From contig JAFDZA010000013.1 in NCBI GenBank assembly GCA_018267135.1, positions 1 to 64,000 on the forward strand: DNA of 64,000 nucleotides, in the 5' to 3' direction. The notes under the pieces were generated by a model. It was given only the letters and a program-made list of their open reading frames with translations. It made no database searches and had not been told where the DNA came from. The translations under genes and the position numbers were made by a program. Origin of the DNA: Bacteroidota bacterium. GTDB lineage: Bacteria > Bacteroidota > Bacteroidia > Cytophagales > Cyclobacteriaceae. Each line of letters opens with the position of its first letter. Position 1 is the stretch's first letter. This document shows, one piece after another, positions 38,115 through 47,903 of the stretch.

Positions 38115-39482
38115 TCAGTTTCCGGTAAAAATTCTGGCTATGTCGTTGTAGAATACGATTACCATCAGCAGCAACAATATAGCCATTCCTATTTTGACGG
38201 CATTTTCCAACACTTTCTCGGAAGGTGCTTTGCCGGTAATCATTTCAAAAAGCAGGAACAGCACATAGCCGCCATCTAACCCGGGTATGGGGATCAGATT
38301 CATAAAAGCCAACACCATTGAGAGCAGGCCGGTCATGCGCCAAAAGCGTTCCCAATCCCACACCCCTCCATACATTTTGGCCATCCCAATCGGGCCGGAC
38401 AATGAGTTTTTTAAACTGAGTTCGTTTCGAAATATTTTTCCAAAGGCTTTCAGTTGCACCGTTATCACACTAAAGGCACGTCCGGGGCCAATCAGGATAG
38501 ATTGTCCTAATGAATAGTGTATTTCTTTTTCCCCTTCTGCCGGAACCAAGAGAGGTTGTAAAGCAAAGCCAATGTTGGTGTGCCCTTTAAAATATTCTTT
38601 ATATGAAAGAAGTTGCTCGCCACGCATCACCTTGAATGTGATGGAGTCGCCCGTACGGTTTTTAAGACCTTCGCGAAGTTCATCAAAATAGGCTACGGGA
38701 TGTCCATTTAGTTCAACAATCTTATCGCCTTTCTGCAACCCGGCTTTTCCGGCAATCGAGTCTTTGGCAATTTCATCTACCACAATGGGTCTGCGAGGTA
38801 ACAGGAATTTTCCAAGAGCATCTTTCTTTCCAAAATTCTCGATGAAGTTGGCCGGAATGGAAATATCTATTTCTTTGTCGCCACGCAATACCGTGTAGTA
38901 AGAGTTTTGCGATAGTAACGCATCTGTTTTGGTAAGATCGTCAAAATAGTCAAACGGTTTTCCGTTAATCTTAACCACCTTGTCTCCGGTTTGAATCCCG
39001 ATTTGTTGAGCCAACTCTTGGGCATAAACTCCCCCGTGTGCATTTACATAATCATTGAGAATAAATTTATCGCCAATAAAATACGTTATGCCAATAAAGA
39101 TGAGCACGCCCACCACCAAGTTTACAATAATTCCACCGAGCATTACAATCAGCCGCTGCCAGGCGGGTTTCGAGCGAAACTCCCACGGCTGGGCGGGTTG
39201 CTTCATCTGCTCTTTATCCATGCTTTCGTCCACCATGCCGGCAATTTTTACGTACCCTCCCAGCGGAAACCAGCCAATACCGTATTCGGTTTCGCCTTTC
39301 TTTTTCTTAAACAGAGCGAAGTTGGCCACGTTGGCCATGGGGAACAGAAAATCGAAAAAAAGATAAAATTTTTCTACCCGGATATGAAAAGTACGGGCTG
39401 CGTAATAATGCCCCCACTCGTGCACCACTATCAATATTGAAAGGCTCAACAAAAGTTGGGCTGTCATGATCAATACTTCCAT
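38115..39482 (-). CDS. rseP: Site-2 zinc metalloprotease RseP
   Basis: A 455-residue inner-membrane protease. The zinc motif HEWGH is at 21-25 in the first membrane helix, and the GxLxGG region appears as WFPLGGYVKIAG. Two PDZ domains lie at about 135-220 and 225-310 (second: IAKDSIAGKAGLQKGDKIVELNG, given in part). The second catalytic motif is in NLIPIPGLDGG, near the last helices. RseP-type enzymes cleave anti-sigma factors or remnant signal peptides. It is downstream of dxr, as in many bacteria. The ECF/anti-sigma pair at 41-42 kb is a conceivable substrate source, by inference only. Confidence 0.94.
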   Translation of the reverse strand: MEVLIMTAQLLLSLSILIVVHEWGHYYAARTFHIRVEKFYLFFDFLFPMANVANFALFKKKKGETEYGIGWFPLGGYVKIAGMVDESMDKEQMKQPAQPWEFRSKPAWQRLIVMLGGIIVNLVVGVLIFIGITYFIGDKFILNDYVNAHGGVYAQELAQQIGIQTGDKVVKINGKPFDYFDDLTKTDALLSQNSYYTVLRGDKEIDISIPANFIENFGKKDALGKFLLPRRPIVVDEIAKDSIAGKAGLQKGDKIVELNGHPVAYFDELREGLKNRTGDSITFKVMRGEQLLSYKEYFKGHTNIGFALQPLLVPAEGEKEIHYSLGQSILIGPGRAFSVITVQLKAFGKIFRNELSLKNSLSGPIGMAKMYGGVWDWERFWRMTGLLSMVLAFMNLIPIPGLDGGYVLFLLFEMITGKAPSEKVLENAVKIGMAILLLLMVIVFYNDIARIFTGN

Positions 39483-39587
39483 AAATTAATTTGTTGATTC
39501 GTTAATTATATTAATTCGTTAATTCACTAAAAACCAAAAAGAGTGTAAACCTCATCCATTCTATCCTCCCTACCGGTATCTTCTAAA

Positions 39588-40745
39588 TTACCGAATCAGT
39601 TCTTTTGCTTTCGCTCTCGTTTCAATGTCTGTTTGCAGGTAATCATCTAGTGTTGGCTGCGAAATAAATTTCACTTTTGCCAGGCATTGCTCAATGATTT
39701 CTGTCATTCTAAAAAAACCAATTTTTTCGTTTAAAAATTCCGTTACTGCCACTTCATTGGCTGCATTTAGCACGCACGGAGCATTTCCTCCGCAATTCAT
39801 AGCCTCAAAAGCGAGCGCAAGATTACGAAAAGTTTCGGTATCGGGTTTTTCAAAGGTGAAGGAGGGGTACTTTAAAAAATCGAACCGGGGAAAATCGGTA
39901 TTTAAACGCTCGGGATAAGACATAGCAAACTGGATGGGTAAACGCATATCGGGCAGGCCGAGTTGTGCTTTTATGGACCCATCATAAAATTGTACCAGCG
40001 AATGAATAATGGATTGCGGATGGACGACTACTTCAATCTGTTCGGGCTTCAGCCCAAAAAGCCATTTGGCCTCAATTACCTCCAGGCCTTTGTTCATTAA
40101 TGTGGCCGAATCAATCGTTACTTTTGCGCCCATTGTCCAGTTGGGGTGTTTAAGCGCCTGCGCTTTCGTTACTTTTTCCAATTCGTTTTTTTTCATTCCC
40201 CGAAACGGGCCGCCCGAAGCGGTAAGAATAATTTTTTCGATCGGATTATAAAACTCGCCCACGATACATTGAAATATAGCCGAGTGCTCGGAATCTACCG
40301 GGTAAATATTCACTCCTTTTTGCCGGGCCCGGGCGGTAACTAAATCACCGGCCACGACCAAGGTTTCTTTGTTGGCCAACGCTATGTTTTTTCCGGCTTC
40401 AATGGCGCTCAGCGTAGGCTTTAATCCTGAAAAGCCCACGAGGGCCGTCAGCACCAAATCAATGGAATCCATCTGCACCACCGAAGCCAGTGCGTTTTCT
40501 CCGGCAAAAACTTTTATGTGGAGCGGAACCAATGCTGCTTTAACTTTTTCGTAGTGGTCTTCGTTGAGGATGACTACCGCATTCGGTTTAAATTTTTTCG
40601 CTTGTTCAATTAAGCGGTCAGCATTGTTTTGTGCCGTGAGCACCTCCACTTCAAATTTTTCGGAGTGGGTGGCTATAACCTCCAGCGCCTGTGTGCCGAT
40701 AGAGCCGGTAGAGCCGAGGATAGCGATGGATTTTTTAGAATTCAA
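39588..40745 (-). CDS. dxr: 1-deoxy-D-xylulose 5-phosphate reductoisomerase
   Basis: A 385-residue enzyme that converts DXP to MEP in isoprenoid synthesis with NADPH. Motifs: IAILGSTGSIGTQALEV (NADPH site), ALANKETLVVAGDL, PVDSEHSAIFQCI (metal-binding Asp and Glu), LTASGGPFRG, MNKGLEVIEAKWLFG, and the C-terminal NAANEVAV. The start is a TTG at 40745; no ATG is available before the glycine-rich loop. It heads an operon with rseP, 105 nt downstream. Confidence 0.96.
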   Translation of the reverse strand: MNSKKSIAILGSTGSIGTQALEVIATHSEKFEVEVLTAQNNADRLIEQAKKFKPNAVVILNEDHYEKVKAALVPLHIKVFAGENALASVVQMDSIDLVLTALVGFSGLKPTLSAIEAGKNIALANKETLVVAGDLVTARARQKGVNIYPVDSEHSAIFQCIVGEFYNPIEKIILTASGGPFRGMKKNELEKVTKAQALKHPNWTMGAKVTIDSATLMNKGLEVIEAKWLFGLKPEQIEVVVHPQSIIHSLVQFYDGSIKAQLGLPDMRLPIQFAMSYPERLNTDFPRFDFLKYPSFTFEKPDTETFRNLALAFEAMNCGGNAPCVLNAANEVAVTEFLNEKIGFFRMTEIIEQCLAKVKFISQPTLDDYLQTDIETRAKAKELIR

Positions 40746-40748
40746 GGT

Positions 40749-40790
40749 TTGATTTGTGATTATTGATTTTTGATTTTTGATTCTTGATTT
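40749..40790 (-). repeat. Six tandem heptads upstream of dxr
   Basis: On the plus strand six consecutive 7-mers are variants of TTGATTT (three or four exact). They lie immediately before the dxr TTG, so they would form its 5' leader. A looser TTAATTCG-type repeat occupies 39483-39527, before rseP. The origin is probably slipped-strand expansion. Confidence 0.55.
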
Positions 40791-41093
40791 CGAGTCAATT
40801 CAAAATCCCGATTTTCTTTTTGTTTGTCTCGAGAGATTTCACAAAAATTGAAACGAATTCGTTGCATTCAGTAAGAGAAGAATTGTTTGAATTAATGTAG
40901 TTACACTTACACATCTCCTCTTGCATTTGAGCCGAAGATGGCCACCTTTAGTGGATTAATAAACTTAATTTGCTCCAAAATGATTTGCTTTTGAGGCTCC
41001 GGTATCATTGCTCAAAATTAACAAATTGAATCAAAGTTTTAGAAACCTATTTGACCAACCACAAACTCACTCGTAATAGTAGTAATTTTCTGA
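40791..41093. other. AT-rich intergenic region between dxr and the sigma operon
   Basis: About 300 bases separate the divergent dxr and ECF sigma genes. I see no ORF, RNA gene or clear hairpin, and no complete TTTG/TAnnTTTG promoter. The promoters of both operons must lie here. Confidence 0.5.
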
Positions 41094-41636
41094 ATGTACC
41101 CCGAACAAGAACTAGACCTCATTCGCAAATCGCAACATGGCGATGGAATCGCGTTTCGATTATTGGTGGAGTCCCATCAGGCGTTGGCGTATTCCATCGC
41201 GTTTCGGTTCACGAGGGAAGAACAGGAATCAGAGGATATTGTTCAGGAAGCTTTTGTAAAAATTTGGAAAAATCTATCGAAGTATAATACCGAATTCAGA
41301 TTTAAAACATGGCTGGCCAGGATTGTTACCAATCAATGTTTGGATTATCTGAAGTCGGCACGTAAGAAGAGTATGTCAAAGATTTTGATCAGTGAAGAGA
41401 TGACTATTTCGCATGAACACAAAATGGAATCAGAAGAATTAAAAACAATCGTTTACAAGCTTGCCGATCAACTGACAGCGAAACAAAAAACGGTCTTTAT
41501 TCTTCGCGATCTTGAAATGTTGGAACCGGAAGAAGTCTGTTCGATCCTGCAAATTCCTGACGGAAACATGAAAAGCAACTTATACTACGCACGATTGAAA
41601 ATAAAAGAAGGACTAAAGAAATTTTATAAAGAATAA
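41094..41636 (+). CDS. ECF-type RNA polymerase sigma factor
   Basis: A 180-residue sigma-70 family ECF protein. The region 2 helices include FRLLVESHQALAYSIAFRFT, the DQESEDIVQEAFVKIWKNL-like -10 recognition block and FKTWLARIVTNQCLDYL. Region 4 includes LTAKQKTVFILRDLEMLEPEEVCSIL and NMKSNLYYARLKIKEGL. The anti-sigma gene follows after 4 nt. Start: ATG at 41094. The inducing signal cannot be told from sequence. Confidence 0.93.
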   Translation: MYPEQELDLIRKSQHGDGIAFRLLVESHQALAYSIAFRFTREEQESEDIVQEAFVKIWKNLSKYNTEFRFKTWLARIVTNQCLDYLKSARKKSMSKILISEEMTISHEHKMESEELKTIVYKLADQLTAKQKTVFILRDLEMLEPEEVCSILQIPDGNMKSNLYYARLKIKEGLKKFYKE

Positions 41637-41640
41637 ATGT

Positions 41641-42162
41641 ATGCGCTGCAGCAATTTTGAAAAAAATATTTTTCTCTTCAAGGAAGCCTCCGAAGCTCAA
41701 CAAGATGCTTTGAGGCTCCACCTTAAAAATTGCAAGAGTTGTGAGAGACTTTTTCAGCAAACAATGCAAATGGAGAGGCTTGTTAAAGAGGTAGCCTCAC
41801 AGAAAATTACTTCAGCTAACACAGCGAAGTTGACAAGTCGGATCATGGAAAGGATTCCCTTACAATCTTCTCCGGGTTGGTTAGACCATGCATTAGATTT
41901 ACTACAAAACACATTTATCAAAACAGCACTCGCCACTATCTCGACAATTTTACTAGTCACCTTCTCAGTAGAATTTTTCAACGATACTCCTCCAGCCAAA
42001 TATCAAAATTCCATTACATCCGGTTTTGCTATTCTAAATTCAACGCTCTTCAAAGAAGAAACCGTGCGTCAGCGAAGTAAACGAAAATTCTTTGCCGAGT
42101 GTATTTCTCCTTTTAAGTCACAACAATATTTAATCGACTGCGCCAAATCAAAACTTAAATAA
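41641..42162 (+). CDS. Anti-sigma factor with zinc-finger (zf-HC2-like)
   Basis: A 173-residue membrane protein. The cytoplasmic N-terminus has Cys3 and HLKNCKSC (His27, Cys31, Cys34), the H-x3-C-x2-C anti-sigma zinc motif. One transmembrane helix lies at about 92-113 (KTALATISTILLVTFSVEFF). A short basic periplasmic tail follows. It would hold the ECF sigma factor at the membrane. The gap to the sigma gene is 4 nt. Regulated proteolysis is the usual release route, but no degron is recognisable. Confidence 0.85.
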   Translation: MRCSNFEKNIFLFKEASEAQQDALRLHLKNCKSCERLFQQTMQMERLVKEVASQKITSANTAKLTSRIMERIPLQSSPGWLDHALDLLQNTFIKTALATISTILLVTFSVEFFNDTPPAKYQNSITSGFAILNSTLFKEETVRQRSKRKFFAECISPFKSQQYLIDCAKSKLK

Positions 42163-42171
42163 GATACAGAT

Positions 42172-43200
42172 ATGAAAAACCTGAATATACTTTTAGCTGC
42201 ATCCGCTATTTCTCTTTTCGCTTGCGATCATCCCATGTCGTTTCATACGAAAGTAAATGAAGATGGATCTCTGGATAAGACAATCGTGATGGATAAAATA
42301 GAGGCCGGCAAAGCTGATATAAATATTTTTGGAATTAGTGAAAAGAATAATTGGAAGGTAACGAAGACAAGAAACCCTGATTCAACTACAAAGTCGGATG
42401 AAGCTAAATACCGATTGGAATTTGTTCGCCATTTTGAAAGTGCCGATAAAATGAATGAGGTACTCGATCGCGATGTGGACACGCTTTTCCAGGTGCAATC
42501 AAAATTTAAAAAAAAATTCCGTTGGTTCTATACGTACATTCGATATTCGGAAACCATTCGGCCAATCAATCATTTCAAAAAAGTTTTTCCAAAAGATTAC
42601 TTCACTATCGAAGATAGTTTGTTCATCAAACGATTGCCACCTGAAGGCAGCCCGATTTCGAAAGCTGACAGTGTTAATTTGATTTTACTGAATGAGAAAA
42701 TCTCCAGCCACTACACTAACATGGGAATCTTCAACGAGTTATTTCCGGTGCTGGAGCAAGTGGTGAAGAAATGCAACCAGGATAAAAAGTGGATTGATAC
42801 GCTCTACCGGAAACGTGAACGCATCTACGAACTTATTAATAAAGACCAAGGTAATTTTTTATCAGCTAAAAAAATTGCCGATGAACTTCACATTCCTCTG
42901 CCGAAAGAAGCAGACAAAGAGTTTGATTCACTTTCAAAAGAATTCAACTCGCGTTTGAATTTCATGAGCTTTGCCCGCGATGGAAAATATGCGATTAGCT
43001 TTGCTATGCCGTGGGCCATCGTAAACACCAACGCAGACTCAGTAGCTGCTAACTACGCAGTGTGGAAACCTGTCATGCACAAGTTCGCCTTCAGCAACTA
43101 CGAGATGTATGCCGAAAGTAAGAAGTTAAATATCTGGGCAGTGATTGTTTCGGTTGGTATTGTTGGACTAACCGTCTTTGTTTTGCGAAAAAGAAATTAG
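42172..43200 (+). CDS. Hypothetical lipoprotein with C-terminal membrane helix
   Basis: A 342-residue protein and third gene of the sigma operon (9-nt gap). A lipobox, SLFAC, places the lipidated Cys at residue 18. The body is mixed alpha/beta and highly charged, with TKVNEDGSLDKTIVMDK near residue 25 and PLPKEADKEFDSLSKEFNS near 240. A hydrophobic segment at about 318-338 (WAVIVSVGIVGLTVFVL) and a basic RKRN end follow. A protein lipidated at one end and membrane-spanning at the other is unusual. I do not recognise the family. It may be the sensor or main target of the sigma factor. Confidence 0.75.
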   Translation: MKNLNILLAASAISLFACDHPMSFHTKVNEDGSLDKTIVMDKIEAGKADINIFGISEKNNWKVTKTRNPDSTTKSDEAKYRLEFVRHFESADKMNEVLDRDVDTLFQVQSKFKKKFRWFYTYIRYSETIRPINHFKKVFPKDYFTIEDSLFIKRLPPEGSPISKADSVNLILLNEKISSHYTNMGIFNELFPVLEQVVKKCNQDKKWIDTLYRKRERIYELINKDQGNFLSAKKIADELHIPLPKEADKEFDSLSKEFNSRLNFMSFARDGKYAISFAMPWAIVNTNADSVAANYAVWKPVMHKFAFSNYEMYAESKKLNIWAVIVSVGIVGLTVFVLRKRN

Positions 43201-44690
43201 ACAAAGAGTCTAAGTTCCTCAGCAATCTTCCGATCGTTACTCAGCCTGGGTACTTTATTTTGTCCGCCCAATTTGCCTTGGGCTTTCATATAATCAATGA
43301 AAGCATTTTTTCGAAGAGATGAAATCACTAAAGTGCGTAAAATATTTCCCGCGATCAGATCATCGTAATATACATTGAACTGGCGAAGGTTGTTATCCAA
43401 CTCCCGTGAAAACGCATCTAAATCTTGGGGAGGGTTGGCAAACTCAATCAACCATTCGTGGTGCGGCATGCCTTCTTTCGGTGCTACGTTAGGTGCCACG
43501 GTAAATTCGACCAACTGGGTTTCCGGAAATTTTTCGATCGTGGCTTTCATAGCCTTCTCCACCTCTTCGCCAATCACGTGCTCACCAAAAGCGGATATAA
43601 AATGTTTGATACGTCCGCTTACCACAATGCGGTGCGGTTTTTTTGAAACAAACTTTACCGTGTCGCCAATGGAGTAGCCCCACAGGCCGGCATTGCTATT
43701 GATGATGAGTGCATAGTTCTTGCCTAGTTCTACCTCATCAATGCAGAGGCGCGTGGGCTTTTCGTTAAAGTATTCTTCGGCTGGGATGAATTCAAAAAAG
43801 ATTCCAGTATTTAATAACAAAAGCAATCCTTCTGCATGCTGCGAATCCTGGTAAGCAATAAATCCTTCCGAGGCCGGATACGTTTCGATGGAATCTACTT
43901 TCTGGCCGATCGTTTCAAACAGCTTGGCGCGATACGGTTCAAAATTCACACCACCATAAACGAACATCGAAAAATTCGGGAACACGTCTTTTATTTTCTT
44001 GCCTGTCTTGGCCACCATCCGGTCAAAATACATTTGCGCCCATGGCGGAATGCCGGAGATTAAAGTCATGTCAACATGCAAAGTCTCATCAATAATTTTA
44101 TCCAGCTTTTCTTCCCAATCTTCAATGCAGTTGGTAGCATAACTTGGCTTTTGATTTGACCTTAAATATTGAGGCACATGATGATTTACAATTCCTGAAA
44201 GTCGGCCGGTTTTTATTCCGGCTTTCTCCTGCAACTCGGGGCTTCCCGAAAGAAAGATTAATCCGCCATCTAAAAAATTTCCCTGGCCGGTTTCGTGTAC
44301 ATAGCTCAACAAAGCATTGCGCGCGCTCTGGATGTGATTGGGAATTGAATCTTTTGTGATGGGAATATATTTCGTGCCCGAGGTGGTACCCGAAGTTTTG
44401 GCGAAGTAAGCCGGCTTGCCCTTCCACAAAATATTTTCCTCGCCCTGCAGCACCCGCTCAATGTACGGTTTCAGTGCCTCATAGTCTTTTACCGGCACTT
44501 GCTTCCTGAAATCTTCATACTGCCGGATATCCGAAAAACCATGATCCTTTCCAAAAACAGTATGGCCGGCCTGGGCCATCAGCGACTGAAAAACCTTTTT
44601 TTGATAGAGAGAAGGATTGGACGACCACTGCAACGTTTGCTTGTGGATGTAGGCTGCGAATGGTTTGGCTAAAACAGAACGGATACCCAT
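43197..44690 (-). CDS. GH3 auxin-responsive-promoter family protein
   Basis: A 497-residue acyl-adenylating enzyme of the GH3 clade of the ANL superfamily. The ATP loop is FAKTSGTTSGTKYIPIT. Later motifs are YPASEGFIAYQDSQ and INSNAGLWGYSIGDTVKFV, with the hinge at RIVVSGRIKHFISAFGEHV. Plant GH3 enzymes conjugate hormones to amino acids; the substrate of bacterial homologues is unknown. The ATG at 44690 gives the common family start (MGIRSVLAKPF). The frame extends to 44717 but with an unlikely leader. Its stop overlaps that of the lipoprotein gene by 4 nt, tail to tail. A TATTTTTG box at 44695-44702 would give a nearly leaderless transcript. Confidence 0.9.
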   Translation of the reverse strand: MGIRSVLAKPFAAYIHKQTLQWSSNPSLYQKKVFQSLMAQAGHTVFGKDHGFSDIRQYEDFRKQVPVKDYEALKPYIERVLQGEENILWKGKPAYFAKTSGTTSGTKYIPITKDSIPNHIQSARNALLSYVHETGQGNFLDGGLIFLSGSPELQEKAGIKTGRLSGIVNHHVPQYLRSNQKPSYATNCIEDWEEKLDKIIDETLHVDMTLISGIPPWAQMYFDRMVAKTGKKIKDVFPNFSMFVYGGVNFEPYRAKLFETIGQKVDSIETYPASEGFIAYQDSQHAEGLLLLLNTGIFFEFIPAEEYFNEKPTRLCIDEVELGKNYALIINSNAGLWGYSIGDTVKFVSKKPHRIVVSGRIKHFISAFGEHVIGEEVEKAMKATIEKFPETQLVEFTVAPNVAPKEGMPHHEWLIEFANPPQDLDAFSRELDNNLRQFNVYYDDLIAGNILRTLVISSLRKNAFIDYMKAQGKLGGQNKVPRLSNDRKIAEELRLFV

Positions 44691-44793
44691 AACGCAAAAA
44701 TAGGCCACCGGCAGCACAGATTAATATAGATGTTATAAAAAAGGCTGCCAACAGTGATTTCAACCAAATAACAATACCTACGAAAACACTCTG

Positions 44794-45789
44794 CTACAAA
44801 GATTCTCCGCTTACCAGCATAGACTCTACAAAAACCTCCGGCTGCAAGGTTTGTTTGTGCAATAATTTTTCCATTTGCTCATAGGCGAGTTTACCCAATT
44901 TATAGCCGCTGGTTTCCACATAGGTAATAGTGGGTTTGTATAACTTGGGAATAAAGCCATTACTAATGCCGATTACCGAAACATCGGCCGGGATTTTCAA
45001 ATTTAATTCCTGAATGGCCCGCATCACGCCAATCAAAATCATATCGCCCATACAGAAAACCACATCGCAGGTATTTCTCCCTTTCTTTTGCCAGGCTTCC
45101 ATAAAAACCCGGTACGAATTATCGCTGTTTTCAGGCCACTCTACGGCCACGCGTACAGAAGGAAAATTTTGCAACGTGCTGATGAACGAAGATTTGCGCT
45201 GCTGGCTGATGCTCAGGTGCGGATGGCCAAACAAGGCCAGCACATTTTTCTTGCCTTTCCGGATAATTTCTTCGGCCGCCATTTTAGCCGCTGCCTCATC
45301 GGCCAGACAGGTTTTTATATGCCCGGCCGAAACGGGCACCCGGTCAAAAAAAACGACCGGAATATCCGACTCCTTCAGTCTTTCAAACGGAGAAAGATCT
45401 TCCGTTTCGATGGAGATAGCCGCAAACAAGCCGCTTACCCTGTTTTGTCTGAAATGTTTTAGGGCTAAGTTTTCGCCTTCTACCTGGTCGCCTGTTTGTA
45501 TAATCATTACCGAATACCCATTCTTTCGAGCTTCTTCTTCTACTGCGGCAATGAATGAATCGTAAAAAAAATTATTGATGGTAGGAAGCGTAACCCCCAG
45601 TACATTGCTTTTTTTAGTGCGAAGTTGTAGGGCTGCCGTATTGGGCTCATATTCGAGAGCCGTTGCCATTTTCCGTACTTTTTCTTTGGTGTTTTCTGAT
45701 ACGCTGTGATGATCGTTCAGGGCCCGCGAAACGGTAGAAATGCTTACGTTCAGCGCTTCGGCAATCTTTTTAAGCGTGTTCTGCTGCAT
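44794..45789 (-). CDS. LacI-family transcriptional regulator
   Basis: A 331-residue repressor-type regulator. The N-terminal helix-turn-helix and hinge read TLKKIAEALNVSISTVSRAL, then EYEPNTAALQLRTKKSNVLGV. The rest is a periplasmic-binding-protein-like ligand domain (IPVVFFDRVPV, DVVFCMGDMILIGVMRAIQE, PADVSVIGISNG). The ligand is probably a sugar or nucleoside, but no sugar-use genes are nearby, so its targets are likely elsewhere. A perfect 7-bp inverted repeat 26-44 nt upstream of its ATG may be an autoregulatory operator. Confidence 0.93.
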   Translation of the reverse strand: MQQNTLKKIAEALNVSISTVSRALNDHHSVSENTKEKVRKMATALEYEPNTAALQLRTKKSNVLGVTLPTINNFFYDSFIAAVEEEARKNGYSVMIIQTGDQVEGENLALKHFRQNRVSGLFAAISIETEDLSPFERLKESDIPVVFFDRVPVSAGHIKTCLADEAAAKMAAEEIIRKGKKNVLALFGHPHLSISQQRKSSFISTLQNFPSVRVAVEWPENSDNSYRVFMEAWQKKGRNTCDVVFCMGDMILIGVMRAIQELNLKIPADVSVIGISNGFIPKLYKPTITYVETSGYKLGKLAYEQMEKLLHKQTLQPEVFVESMLVSGESL

Positions 45790-45814
45790 TTCTTTTAATA
45801 ATTATCGTTTTCCG

Positions 45815-45833
45815 TATGAATAACCCATTCATA
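45815..45833. promoter_or_regulatory. Candidate LacI-type operator
   Basis: TATGAAT and ATTCATA (45815-45821, 45827-45833) form a perfect inverted repeat around AACCC. It lies between the regulator start at 45789 and the atpD promoter. LacI-family sites usually centre on CG, which is absent, so this remains a guess. Confidence 0.35.
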
Positions 45834-45915
45834 ATTCGGTCAAAATATACGAAAACATAGTTCCACCGGCCGATGCAAAAATCTCAAATTTCCCACATGG
45901 AAAGGAGTCTAATCA

Positions 45916-47532
<1,617 letters not shown>

Positions 47533-47609
47533 TTTAATTTGTTGATTCGATGATGGGCCGGTATATATGATATCCGCCCATCTCCGAATTAACCCATCCC
47601 CGAATCAAT

Positions 47610-47852
47610 ATGTATTTAGAAATCATTACCCCCGAGAAAAAAATATTTGAAGGAGACGTCTATGCGGCCACCTTTCCGGGGGCAGATGGCTCCTTTCAGG
47701 TATTAGATCACCACGCTCCATTAGTTTCTTTGCTGAAGGACGGGGTGGTTACGTACAAATCTAAAGAAGCCACGCAGCAGGTAGCCATTACCGGTGGCGT
47801 GGTAGAAGTACTAAAAAACAAAGTTATCGTTTTAGCGGACGGGGTTATTTAA
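47610..47852 (+). CDS. atpC: F-type ATP synthase subunit epsilon
   Basis: An 80-residue epsilon subunit: MYLEIITPEKKIFEGDVYAA, then FPGADGSFQVLDHHAPLVS and AITGGVVEVLKNKVIVLADG. Only the N-terminal beta-sandwich is present. The C-terminal helical hairpin that can inhibit ATP hydrolysis is missing, a short form common in this phylum. It lies 77 nt downstream of atpD and is presumably cotranscribed. Confidence 0.95.
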   Translation: MYLEIITPEKKIFEGDVYAATFPGADGSFQVLDHHAPLVSLLKDGVVTYKSKEATQQVAITGGVVEVLKNKVIVLADGVI

Positions 47853-47903
47853 CCTTTTTTACACCTTTAGTGATTCTTTGTAAATTGCTACAAATCTATT
47901 GTC

